Below are positions 19,975 to 30,310 of a DNA stretch of 52,698 bases, piece after piece. Below the pieces are notes generated by a model. It had not been told where the DNA came from and did not search any database. It was given only the letters and a program-made list of their open reading frames with translations. A program made the translations under genes and the position numbers. The number at the start of each line of letters is the position of its first letter. Within the stretch, counting starts at the first letter, position 1. The stretch is from the NCBI GenBank assembly GCA_032718475.1, contig JAUCBJ010007401.1:1-52698 (forward strand), given 5' to 3'. The stretch is from Nemertoderma westbladi (lineage: Eukaryota; Xenacoelomorpha; Nemertodermatida; Nemertodermatidae).

Positions 19975-20261
19975 ACCCCTCCCCACCGAAGTGGAAGTCG
20001 ACCAACCCGGTCACTTCGACCGGCGGATATACCGATCGTAATCCCATACCTTCTGATGCAATCATATTGCACCCTTCACCCAGGAGTTATAGCCCTCCTT
20101 GTAAAGTGGCTCGCCCCAAAGAGAAAAGGACTCTTGCTAGCTTTAAAAAACTGCGTAAACGCCGTCCGCGCAAGAAAGACTAACTGTTTAGAGTATTTTT
20201 ATATTTTAGAAACTGTGATTTTGTATATTTTATAGACTTAAATCCCATTTTCTGGGAGCGG
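19975..20261 (+). other. Region between the 1348-aa ORF and the 3' LTR, with overlapping basic reading frame
   Basis: A second frame (-1 relative to the big ORF) is open from about 19926 to a TAA near 20180 and encodes a strongly basic tail ending FKKLRKRRPRKKD. It has no obvious start codon and could be a remnant C-terminal extension. The last bases before the LTR, TGGGAGCGG (20253-20261), are a short candidate polypurine tract. Confidence 0.5.
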
Positions 20262-21452
20262 TGTAAAAGCTTTTGTGGGATAACTGATTCGTTTGCCTTG
20301 CTGGCCAGTTCCCCCCCGGTCGCTAGAATACTCTAAAAGGGATCTATAGCTAAAATAGTGCAAGCTACCAGCTTATTGGCTGATGTGCTGTACGAAGGTA
20401 TCTGGGTGCTGTTCGATCGGCCAACCAGCTTAGGGAGGTTGCCTCAGCCCTGCTGTGCCGTATCGGCCAATAGAATTTGAGTGGGCGTTGATTTTGACCT
20501 ATCCCAGAGCTACTGAACTGAATTTCCTATCTGTATGCTCATCCTCTGTGTTGGACGGGAGCTTCGGGGAATAAGGGTAGTTGGTATCCTCGTATAGTCA
20601 TGTAGTCATATGATTCTTTATATGATTCTGTTGTTGTGTTCCCATTTTTCGCCAGACCACCGGCTTTTGGGAAGAACTCTAGTAAAACTGCTTAAATTAT
20701 CGAAAGTATAACTGTTATCAATCAATCAACTAACTAGTCATTCTAAATAACTCATTATTAATTATATTGTTTGTACTGTTATTTACCGTCAGTTATTAAT
20801 TGTGTCTATTTGTTGAGGAAATATTGCTCTTTGGAGAATACTGATAAATCACCCAAATTTCCCAATTTTCTTGATACACTACAGGTTAGAGAGACAGGCT
20901 ATACATAACAATTGCGATTTAATCAATGTGGTGTGTATTGAATCTAATGTTATTTAGCAGACACTACATGAGTCAATTGCTGTTCTCTTTATGTGTGATC
21001 AAATTTACTGACGGTCGGCAGAATAGTGTGCATGATTGTGATTGGTAACAAAGCATTTCCTAAAGAATGCGCCTTATACTTTAATCATAAGCAGTATCGT
21101 TGCGTTTAGTATAAGTCCTAGCTCTGTTTAAATAGATAGAGCGCCACGTCCTAAAGGAACTGTTAATATTTCCCGAAAGCCAATAATATCTGTCAGAAAT
21201 TAATTATTAACGATCAATCGAATAATACAGTAGGTTTACACTGCAATCTTACACTGCAATAATAAAATTTAAGCAGCCGAATTCAGCCTCCCGGGTGTAT
21301 CCATCGGGTGAATGATCGCGCATGGGCTGGCTTCGGTTAATGTTTTGTTTATTAGCATAAAATATTGTCGTATGCTAAAGGTGTTTTAATTAACTAAAAG
21401 ACATATAAATTTTGGCAGGTTAAACTGCTAAAGGTCTTCAAAAGCGCGAACA
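20262..21452 (+). repeat. 3' LTR of BEL/Pao element
   Basis: 1191 bp, TGTAAAAGC...GCGCGAACA, matching 2879-4080. It is preceded by a purine-rich stretch as expected for second-strand priming. Followed by CATAGTAT, which does not match the sequence left of the 5' LTR. Confidence 0.93.
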
Positions 21453-21518
21453 CATAGTATATATTTCCTATTAATTCCCTTATCTAAATTCCTATTCCCA
21501 TTCACAATATTAATTTAA

Positions 21519-22817
21519 TTAACCCTATTAAACCCGGGGGGGGGGGGTCAATATGACCCCCCACCGTGGTTTTTTTATTATAATTCTGAAACAAACGCAG
21601 TTGGGAATCTGAAATTTTATGACTTTTCCTAAAAATCTATTGTCTTCCTAGTAGTGAAAACCGTTTTTAAAAATATTTGGTACTTTTCGAGTTATAGCAC
21701 CATTTTTTAACCCTACTTTTGGCACTTTTTTTGAGACGTTTTTTGAAAATTACATTTCATTAAATATTAATTGTAACATCTCTATTTTTCATTTACACCG
21801 GTTTTTTGGTGTTAGATTTGATGGAATTCATATAATTTGATTTAGAAATTTCAAACTTGTTTTTTTCGGTGGGTGCCAAATTTTGGTGCCAGCACCAAAT
21901 TTTGAAATAAGTCAATTTTGTAAATTGATCGTTTGAAACTTGTTTTTTACGCAATTGGGGTTTTTTGGGTTTCTGGATTCGATGAAATATATACGAGTTG
22001 CACCAAGCGTATCAAACTTGTATTTTTCGGTGCTGTGTGCAAATGTTGGTGCTAGCACGAAAATTTCAAAATCAATTCAATAGATAAAATTGCTTGTGAC
22101 AATTTATTTCTTGCGTTTTAGAAGTTTATGGCAGTTCTGAATTCAATAGAATATATAATAATCGAATTAGACCTCTCAAACTTGTATTTTTCGGAAGTGG
22201 GTGCAAAATGTGGTTCTAGCACCAAATTTTGAAAACCATCAAATGTATCAATTGATTGTGTCACCTTGTTTATTGCGTTATACGGGTTTGTGAGGGTTCT
22301 GAATTCAATGGAATCAGTAAAAATTTCATAAGAGTTTTCAAACTTGTATTTTTCGCCAATGGGTGAAAATTGTTGTGCCAGCACCAAATTTTGGAAAATA
22401 AGCAAATTGATCAGTAGATAGTATCATCTTGTTTCTTGCGTTATACGGGTTTATGAGGGTCCTGAATCCGATGGAATCAATAAAAACAGCACTGGACATC
22501 GCAAACTTGTGCTTTTTGGTGATGGGTACGAAATTTGGTGCTAGCACCAAAATTTGCCAAATTACGCCGGAAAATACAAGTAGCAATGATCTGGCATATT
22601 AGAAATGTATTCCATTAGAATCAGCGCCCTCGAAAACCTGAAAATGTGAATTTATAGCATCGTATAAGTGAATTAAAAATTTTGTGTTCTAACTGAAATG
22701 TGCTGGTTACTTGTTTTTTTCATTTTTTCCTACGCAGAGAGGACTAAACAGCAGAGAACATTATAGTAATCATATAGTTTTTTAATATTTTCCAATGTAT
22801 TTTGCACCCCAGAAAAC
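21519..22817 (-). mobile_element. Truncated piggyBac-like non-autonomous element (copy 1)
   Basis: Starts TTAA then CCCTATTAAACCCGGGG, followed by a GGGTCAATATGACCC palindrome, and aligns in reverse orientation with the complete copy at 41895-43445. The match stops at CCCCAGAAAAC (22817), so about 250 bp including the far terminal repeat is missing. It contains the same five spaced TTTGGTGCTAGCACCAAA-type palindromes. Its terminus lies only 66 bp beyond the BEL 3' LTR. Small ORFs inside are by-products of the repeats. Confidence 0.85.
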
Positions 22818-23149
22818 AGTACCCTCCAACCAATAGCAATCCATACAAGCGATATTAAATTAATTAGTTTATTTATTTATTATACCTGTTTTTCCTGTCC
22901 AACACGAATATGAACTTGTGAACTTGAATTTGAACTGGGGTTAAATTATAATTATATAAATGCGGCACACTAAACATGAATTGAAATTGGACATGGCATG
23001 AATGTTTTCTTGAATGAATCCCCATTCATTTCAACCTAGTTTTAAATGAATCCCTTGATCAACGGGATTCAATACAACCCAGGTTTAAAAGAAGTCTCTG
23101 GGTTTAAATGATTCCCGTAATAGGCTTACTATTCCTCAGTTATATTTCT
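22818..23149. other. Non-coding, hairpin-bearing repeat
   Basis: AT-rich; contains a perfect hairpin GAATCCC...GGGATTC at 23048-23070 centred on TTGATCAA. A diverged relative with a similar hairpin (ACTCCCCAG...CTGGGGAGT, 27659-27680) is preceded by the same ATTTCAACC stretch. Confidence 0.5.
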
Positions 23150-23317
23150 CCTCAATTCTATTCCTCAGTCAAGCTCAAGTCGCAACAGCAACTGCTTACC
23201 CTGAGGACACCGTCGCATGCGCTAGAGGTAGCTGGGAAGGCTGTCTGACTAGATGACGGGCAAAGCCTTCCGAACAGAGCTCCCTTCACTTCGGTCCAAC
23301 GGACTTCACCAACCTTT

Positions 23318-23950
23318 TGTAGAGGCTGCAACAAGCCGTACTGGTACCTAATGAGCCTGAGGAAACATGAACGGCATTGTAATAGATTCCAAATATCATA
23401 GACTCTAACACTGTTAGAGGAACTGCCATTCAATGAGGTGTGGGGGCCCTCTACTATCGCTGACAATGAAACGGGGACCTCCATTGTTCTTTGAAATGTG
23501 GAAGGAGCGAAAAGTACAATAGAAACTACATGTGATGACACATTTTGTACAACTGACATCCTTCTCCTAACTGAAACCCTAGACGAGGATCTTGATATTC
23601 CCTCCTTTACTTGCGCCAATGTACCCTGTAAGAAGGGGAACGCTGGCAGGCCACATGGTGGATTAACAATAGCGAGCAATACACGAAATGGTGGGAATAC
23701 GAACTGTCACCATAAAAGCGAGAATATAATTGCGGCTTCCCTCCCAGGACTCGAAATAATATCCTCATGCTATAAACCAGAAACAGATGTAACTGATATA
23801 TTACTGGATCTCATTAATGTCATCAATGATATACGTGCGCATTCCCCTGCTCCGCTGCTGCTTGCTGGGGAGTTTAACTGTCGCCTCGATGGAGACAGTA
23901 CCCGGGGTGACCTCCTATGCGATGGCTTACTGGGTACAGGTCTATCCTGA
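23318..23950 (+). pseudogene. Non-LTR element zinc finger plus APE-like endonuclease fragment
   Basis: A CX2CX12HX3C finger (CRGCNKPYWYLMSLRKHERHC region, 23318-23380) is in the same frame as the endonuclease, with in-frame TAG and TGA between them. Endonuclease motifs: NVEGA at the start, DILLLTETL, GGLTIA, and AGEFNCRLDGD as the GDFN-like catalytic box. The frame is lost near 23950. This domain nicks target DNA for target-primed reverse transcription. Confidence 0.8.
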
Positions 23951-24149
23951 TACATCAGTGACAGATGCTACGGTACCTACCTACCTATGCTGGAATGGCC
24001 AGAGTGTCATTGACCTCGTGTTCGTTGACACCCCTCTACTTGACCTCGTTGATGATTATGTTAAACCAATCGTAAACTGCAAACACCAGCGAGTATTTAT
24101 TAATCTATCGATAACTCCCCCCCCCCCCCCCCCCCGTTCCAGATTGAAA

Positions 24150-25435
24150 CAATCCGGGATATAAACAGCGCATGCGACTATATCACCGAAGCCCTACAAG
24201 CTGCATCCGTCCCCCGCCAACTGAGAAAATCTAAACCTTGGTTCACAAAAGAATGTTATGATTTACAACGACCTGTAAATGCGAGCCACGCCGCAGTCCG
24301 CTCACAGCCAAGCGATATAACTCGCCTCGAATATTCTGAGCTGACGTATACATATAAAACTCTTTTACATTCTTAGAAGAGGATATATGAGGCCCAGCAA
24401 GAACAAAAATTAATAGACCGTTGTGAGGCTGATATAACAGAGTTCTGGAATATAACAAAGGGTAAATGAGAGAACTCTGCACCCCAACAGGTTGCAGCAG
24501 AGGACTGGGCAACTCACTTTGACAACCTACTGAACAGAGCTGTTGATACCCAGCTACCCGACCTTCCTGATCAACCTGTTCTGGAACTCGACCGCCCAAT
24601 AGATGCGGCCAAGGTCACTTCATCCGTCAATGGAAACAAGAGCCATAAAGCGGCGGGCCCCAACGCGACCTCAAACGAATCATTAAAACTCGGTCTCCCC
24701 CTACTATTACCATTCCTCCTTGTGCTTTTTTTCCACGTGTTTCGCAGTGGCCCAGGTGGCTGGTTAACATCAAATCTCCTTCCACTCTACAAAGATAAGG
24801 GGCCAAAGTCGTCCCCGAACTCGTACCGCAGAGTCGCGCTCCTATCATGTCTGCTAAAGACGTACACGTCTAAACTCTTTAACAGACTCTACAGCTGGGC
24901 GGAAATTAGCGGAGTCCTACCGGTATGTCAGTTCGGCTTCCGGAAGGGGAAATCAACCATACAGGCCGCTATGCAACTCCATGCACATATCCGGTGTGCG
25001 TTGAGTTTACCACGTGGTCACTTCTACAGCGTATTCGTGGACTTCTCAAAGGCATTTGACTCTATCAACCGAAGGAAACTCTGTCTTAAACTCTCAATAC
25101 TGGGTCTTAGTCGTACTTTTATAGCAGCAATATGGGCTATAATCGGATGCAACTTTGTCTGTATATGCCTGGGGATATATTTAATTGAGCCCATAACTCA
25201 AATGATTGGCATAATCCAGGGTGATAAACTTTCCCCCCTACTCTTCAGCCTATTTGTTTCCAACATCCCTGCTGTTATATTAGCTGCAGGCTGCTGTTTA
25301 TATATGTACGCGGATGACGTCGCGATTACTGGTAACATGATCACTGAGGTTCAAACCAGCCTCCTAGAGTACCTCCTGGCATACTGCAAAGAAAATGACC
25401 TCGTCGTCAATAAGGCGAAAACGAAGGCGATGTAA
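24150..25435 (+). pseudogene. Non-LTR reverse transcriptase fragment
   Basis: Linker (KPWFTKECYD at about 24233) with internal stops, then an open RT frame from 24722. RT motifs: NSYRRVALLSCLLKTYTSKL, QFGFRKGKST, motif A FVDFSKAFDS, motif B GIIQGDKLSPLLF, and the catalytic MYADDVAIT. The frame ends at TGTAA at 25435; similar thumb sequence continues out of frame. Confidence 0.88.
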
Positions 25436-26096
25436 TTCCACCGTGGTGGCCGCCTCTGCAGAACCGACATCCTAGTCTACAATGGATCCCCCCTGGAGTT
25501 CGTCAACTCCTTCGAGTACCTCGGGGTTGTCCTCACGACAAAGAACTGCGCCACAGGTCACTCTACAAACACCTACACAAGCGTGGGATATCAGCCTGTA
25601 TGTGATTGGCAATTAAGGTCAATTTCTAGTTCATCTCCATGACAACAGCCCAGCGTCTATGGAAGCTCGTTATTCTACCAGCGACGACCTACGGCTGCGC
25701 TGCGCAGTCTTCGGCGTAGTTCCATCGAACGCTGACTCGCTGAACCACGTCGTAGTGGTTCGAGCGTTCTATTGGAAAGTGTGATGCGGGGTAAGTAAAT
25801 ACGCCTCCACCACGGCAATACTAAACGCAGTCGATCACCCTTCAGAGAACGGCGAGCTCTCCCTCCTCGAACTCACCGGCTATAGATGCCGTGCGGCAGC
25901 CCAATTCATTTCTAACGGCTCGCACCACAAGCTATGCCTCAGCAAAGGGTGCTGGAGACCGATGCCCACATGTATCTGCCGTCTCTGCGACGGTCCGGCG
26001 ACGGACAAGGACCACAGCCTCAGTTGTACTGGCATCCCAACTCTCTCAACAACATTTAAACGTTCCCTGTTCCTTTACGCCCTAAACGACTTTTAA
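25436..26096 (+). pseudogene. Non-LTR element C-terminal region with CCHC finger
   Basis: Continuation of the RT protein in shifting frames: NSFEYLGVV-like thumb sequence at about 25504, then near the end a C-terminal finger CICRLCDG...DHSLSC followed by TFKRSLFLYALNDF and TAA (26094-26096). This kind of CX2C...HX4C close to the terminus is common in APE-type non-LTR elements. Confidence 0.75.
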
Positions 26097-26130
26097 CTGA
26101 ATCGATATCTATTTTAATAAAAAAAAATAT

Positions 26131-26710
26131 TTTTTCTTTTATTTCATTTCATTGCACCACCCTTTTTAATATTTTTTTAAATTTTGCAATGATAATTTAA
26201 TTTAACTCAACTAATAGCACCTTTAAACGTATATTTACAATTACATAACATTATATTTACAATATTTTATATGTGTGATTCCTACCATCCTAACTTGATT
26301 TCATGTTCCTGTTTCATTTATACACCATATGTTGGTAATAAAGTTTTAGTTTCATTCCTCAGTTATTAGTATTGAAAATTATTTCATTTTTTAATCATCG
26401 GACTACATTGGCCACCAAAAACACCCCTCTTGCAACAATTTTTTCATTGCCTCCCTGCGTGTGCGCTGGTTTCGCCACAAATTTCATTGCCTTCATATGA
26501 AATACTTTAATTACAATTTTTCGTTCTTTCAGGTTCTCAATGCAGCGTACTTTTTGTATTGCCAATAATTCTTCGTAAAACATTTATCTGAATCATGTTC
26601 ATATTATATTACAGAATAAGCATTTCCTATACGAAAATTAGATCTTTTGCCTTTGTCACTTCCAACATCAATTGGGTATATACGAGTTTAAATAATAACA
26701 ATATTTAAAT
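26131..26710. other. AT-rich non-coding sequence after the non-LTR element
   Basis: Low-complexity T/A runs and an AATAAA at about 26337. No ORF with recognisable features. Confidence 0.5.
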
Positions 26711-27423
26711 CATTGTGTGCAAAGTGGCACTTTGCAGCGAAATGACCCGAGTTTATTTATGTACCAAGCGAGCGCAGCGAGGGAGGTTTACATAAATAAA
26801 CAAGGGTAACGCTGAAAAGTGACTTTTGCAAGCAATGATGTATGAATTTTGTTAAATTATGTCAACTTATCAGCGTTCGGTATGTGAAAAAAGGATTTTA
26901 TGGTAGCTCATTTAAACATTTTAATCATGTACTATTTCGAATATAAGATAATTTTATTAACAGGTACACAGTATTAATTATACATTTAAATCTAATTAAA
27001 GTTTATTGTTTATCCTGCATGGATGTGATAAATCTTTGATCCATCGTCGAATAAGTCACCGTCTGTGTCCGTTCAGTTTTACTGAACACTGTCGCCATAT
27101 TTTATTTGCTCATTTTCTCTAAAATGTATTCTATAGGACGTATGGAAAACAGTCTTAACATGTTAAACAATTATTTACATACAGTAGCTAGTCCCGTCAC
27201 TTCAAACTGGACGCACGCATTATGCAAACAGGTACTGCATTTTTTGAATAAAGAAGCACACATTAATACAAATGGAAATGATACATTCTGGAATACGGTA
27301 ATTTAAGTTGTTTCCATGTCATTGATTACTTTGCATCGTCCCGTCCTATAGGCCGCAACGGTGCAAAGTAGTACTTTGCAGCGTTATAACGCTGTTAAGT
27401 TGACATAATGTAACAAAATAGTT
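26711..27423. mobile_element. Complex inverted-repeat element
   Basis: Left end is a ~125-bp imperfect hairpin (26712-26838: TTGTGTGCAAAGTGGCACTTT pairs with AAAGTGACTTTTGCAAGCAA-type sequence, and GTTTATTTATGT with ACATAAATAAAC). Next to it, ATTATGTCAACTTATCAGCG (about 26863) is inverted with respect to CGCTGTTAAGTTGACATAAT at about 27390. GTGCAAAGTRGYACTTTGCAGCG-type sequence occurs at both sides. Likely a non-autonomous DNA element; no transposase is visible. Confidence 0.55.
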
Positions 27424-28136
27424 TATTTCATCGAAATCTTTGTCCCTCATATTTATTTTACAGTCAGTAGACTTTCAGAATGCGAAAGACGAACGTTTCA
27501 CTTTCTCGTGATCTTTAGTATAAAACTACTTAAGGAAACAATCAGATCTTATTGAGAGTAAATGTAAATATATAATATACATAGGTTAATATTTAACCTA
27601 TGATATCCTTGAAGGGATTCATTTCACCGGCGGATGTCATTTCAACCAGGTTGTTATGACTCCCCAGATCACTGGGGAGTAATTCTAAACGGGGTTTCAT
27701 CAACATGGTCCTCAATTATTAAGAAATTTGTCTTTTTTAGGTGATGGACCGTTGGTACGCAAAGGGTCAAAGAAAATTAACAAAAACTAAGAAAGTATGC
27801 CTACTTGCTAGTATATCCCCTTCAAAATTGATAAAAAAAATGTAGTGAAATGGCGAACTACAGAGTAGTACGAAACTTTTATATTTAAAAATACAAACAT
27901 TTTGTTGTTTTGAAATTGAAATCTTCATAGGTGTTTTTTTTTAATTTTCGAGTTCCAAAAACTTTACTTTACATTAGTCTCGAAATACTTTATCGTATAT
28001 TGTAATCAACACTGCAATCCTTACCGCCTGATACAGGAAACAAAGACAAAACCGGTAACCGACGCAAAATTCGTTCTTTGCAAGTCAATGAAACAATTAT
28101 TATTAATCAATATAATTTAATTAAGTTACATAATGT

Positions 28137-28343
28137 TCATTCCTCTTTACTTGTATCTTCTGGAACCACATCCAATGAACTTTGTGGAGAGGTAATTGTT
28201 CTATAAGCTTTTGAAACTTTTGGTAATTTACCTTCTCGTCTTTCTTCTGTATTGAGTGTACTTCCTATTGATGCGAAACAGGAAAGCAAACACGCCAGAC
28301 AAACGATGCAAGCCAAAACTGTGTGTCTACAAAACCCCATCAC
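28137..28343 (-). CDS. Candidate small secreted peptide precursor (68 aa)
   Basis: Short ORF with a textbook signal-peptide profile: MMGFCRHT, hydrophobic core VLACIVCLACLLSCF, then small residues (ASIGS) for cleavage. The remaining ~42 residues are charged and Ser/Thr-rich (TEERREGKLPKVSKAYR, ending EDTSKEE). No homologue is recognised and no promoter or introns can be assigned; a chance ORF is possible. Confidence 0.35.
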   Translation of the reverse strand: MMGFCRHTVLACIVCLACLLSCFASIGSTLNTEERREGKLPKVSKAYRTITSPQSSLDVVPEDTSKEE

Positions 28344-28620
28344 GTTTTAATCAGATTTGCTGCGTGTATGGTTTGTTTCTGCACGCTGAATAGCAGCAGA
28401 GAGTCAGAAACCAGCAATTAAGAAATGAAACTATTATAGCCAAGACAACAGCATATGCTTCCATGCAGGTTAATCTAATTATTATATAAGCTAAAACATC
28501 ACAAAATTTTTATTGACATTGGTGAATGCTCTGGTAGAATGTTCTAGTCCTAGTTCCTTGCCTAGTAGTGCCTAGTGAATTATAGGGCACTACTATACTG
28601 TAGTAAGTGAACCCATAACA

Positions 28621-29231
28621 GGGATTTCTTTGTAGAAGCTAGTTTTTACTACTTTTTTTAAATCTTCCATCTCATAATAGCTATAGTTTAATAAAAAAAA
28701 GTGTTCTAGAACACATATTTTTTGTTCTAGAACATTTAAAAAAATTATTTGAAATTTATTAGAAATTATTTGTTATTTGTAATAATTGTTTATTTATCTA
28801 TAAACATTAATAGCTACAAATTTTCAAGCTACCTATTGATTTTGCAAGTTAGCTATTATTAAAAAAAAAGAATTATTTGGTATGTGTAGTAAATTGTTTA
28901 ATAATTATCTATAAACATTAAAGTTAGATTCTAGTTGTAAAGGAAGTATAAAAGGAAAGTATAATTTTGAAAAAAAATTTTTGTTTTTTAATAAAAGCCA
29001 ACTTGCAAAATAACTACCTAGACTGAAAATTAGTAGCTATTAAGGTTTATAGATAATTAAACAATTTATTACTCATAACAAATAATTTCTGAAAAATATA
29101 TATTTTTTTTAATGTTCTAGAACAAAAAATATGTATTGCACAACATTTTTTTTTTTTTTACAAAAGTATAGCTAATATGACATAGAACATTAAAAAAAGT
29201 AGCAAAAACTAGCTACTACAAAAAAAATCCC
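28621..29231. mobile_element. Foldback element with long inverted arms
   Basis: Begins GGGATTTCTTTGTAG and ends CTACAAAAAAAATCCC. Both ~280-bp arms carry AGCTAGTTTTT, TTCTAGAA motifs, ATAATTTCTAATAA-like and TAATAATTGTTTA-like blocks in inverted order. No internal ORF, no evident target duplication. Confidence 0.75.
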
Positions 29232-29261
29232 GGATATGGATACACATAATAGTGCCGGTAA

Positions 29262-29330
29262 AGTGACTCGCCTGCCTTCGATGCTACTTATAGGGTGCAG
29301 GTTCAAAATTTAGTCATTCATCATTCTAGA
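29262..29330 (+). repeat. tRNA-derived SINE relic
   Basis: GGTAAAGTGACTCGCCTGCC followed about 30 bp later by GGTGCAGGTTCAAAATT resembles the A-box region and B box (GGTTCRANNCC) of tRNA-derived SINEs. Degenerate. Confidence 0.4.
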
Positions 29331-29370
29331 ATATATAACACAAGACAACAATGCCGTTTTAATTCAACTA

Positions 29371-30270
29371 GGGGGGTAGCACTCCCCTATTTTGGAAATT
29401 GACAAAAAAGTTTTATTATTCTATCATGTGCCAAATTTAATGGAGATTTCAAATCTGCAAGCAGTTTTCTAATATCTTATTTCAAACTCAAGTTATTACG
29501 CAAAACGTAAGAGCTAGTCTGATTTTTGTAAAGCCTTCGAGCAGCACTATATTTTACAATTGTGCGGGGCCCTTTTCATAAAAAAGGCTCTCACGGTATA
29601 GATATGTATAAAATTGCTAAAACGTTGTTTTACTAGTTATCTGTTTAGCAAGCATGATAAATTTCGTTGAATTTCATTCATTTTTCATAAAGTTATTGAC
29701 GAACATAGAAAATTGGTATTACTGTATCTAAAATCGCGGGAAGGTTTAAATTGTTTCTTAAACTTTAAACACCTATATCTCAGAATGACGTTTTTCATGA
29801 AAAAGGCTATTTCTCCGCCAATTTTAACTCAAATGAGTGGAAATTTGGTACATTTGTTAAGATTACCCTTGTCCATACTTATTCTTAACAAATTTCGTTG
29901 AAAATGCCCTGGAGCCATTTTCTATCAAAAAGGCCAAAAAAAGCCCTTTTTTGGGGCCTTTTTGTTCTAAAAAGGCTCCAGAGCATTTGAGGCAAAATAT
30001 GTTAAGAAGAATTGGATGCAGGGTTCTTCTGAACCTATAATCCAACTTTCGACAATTTTCAACAAATATTGGTGGAGAAACAGCCCTTTGGCGCAAAAAT
30101 GCCATTTTGGCCATTACGGAGCCATTTTGGGGCCAATTTTAAAAATATTTGGTTTGGCTATTCTCAGACGTTGTTTAGTAGCAGAAAAAAATATTTTTCA
30201 CCCAGTTTTATGGTTCAGATACACAAAAATGTGAGGTTCAATTTGGGGGTGCTACCCCCCCCCCCCCCCC
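29371..30270. mobile_element. ~0.9-kb TIR (MITE-like) element
   Basis: Left end GGGGGGTAGCACTCCCCTAT, right end GGGGGTGCTACCCCCC, inverted over ~20 bp. The interior has a hairpin at about 29911-29990 (GGAGCCATTTT...AAAAAGGCTCC) and repeated AAAAAGGC motifs. No transposase; the small ORFs inside are not convincing. Confidence 0.6.
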
Positions 30271-30310
30271 TTAAATTTTTTTCCAGTAGTCGTTGGATTT
30301 AAGTGCAATG

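Larger units (their letters stand above)
2879..21452 (+). mobile_element. BEL/Pao LTR retrotransposon, 18.6 kb, with giant extra 3' ORF
   Basis: Two long direct repeats (2879-4080 and 20262-21452), both starting TGTAAAAGC and ending GCGCGAACA, bracket Gag, protease, RT, RNase H and integrase in BEL/Pao order and style: DUF1759-type Gag, zinc knuckles of the CYNCLRPGH kind, LLDSGST protease, YMDD RT, and an integrase followed by a DUF5641-like domain. The element is far longer than typical BEL elements (roughly 5-9 kb) because of a 2.3 kb leader, a long Gag and a 1348-aa ORF after integrase. It lies in antisense orientation next to the ACE-like exons. No target-site duplication is visible (left flank ...CCTTG, right flank CATAG...). 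Pro-pol has in-frame stops and two frameshifts, so this copy is not autonomous unless those are recoding sites. Confidence 0.9.
23150..26130 (+). mobile_element. Decayed non-LTR retrotransposon (zinc finger, APE endonuclease, RT, CCHC)
   Basis: One degenerate coding region in the order expected for an APE-type non-LTR element: N-terminal C2HC zinc finger, endonuclease, linker, reverse transcriptase, and a C-terminal CRLC...H....C finger ending at a TAA at 26094-26096, followed by an AT-rich tail. Several stops and frameshifts and a poly-C tract (24117-24135) show it is inactive. The clade cannot be fixed by eye. Confidence 0.85.

Noticed and set aside
22118-22586. ORFs of 82-95 codons in the piggyBac-like copies (also 42412-42844)
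   Set aside because: They read through the ~160-bp subunits, look alike because the units are repeated, and show no domain.
28137-28343. This signal-peptide ORF as the missing first exon of the ACE-like gene
   Set aside because: A potential donor (ACAA/GTAAAG) exists, but its phase does not join the exon at 2508-2694 in the correct frame.
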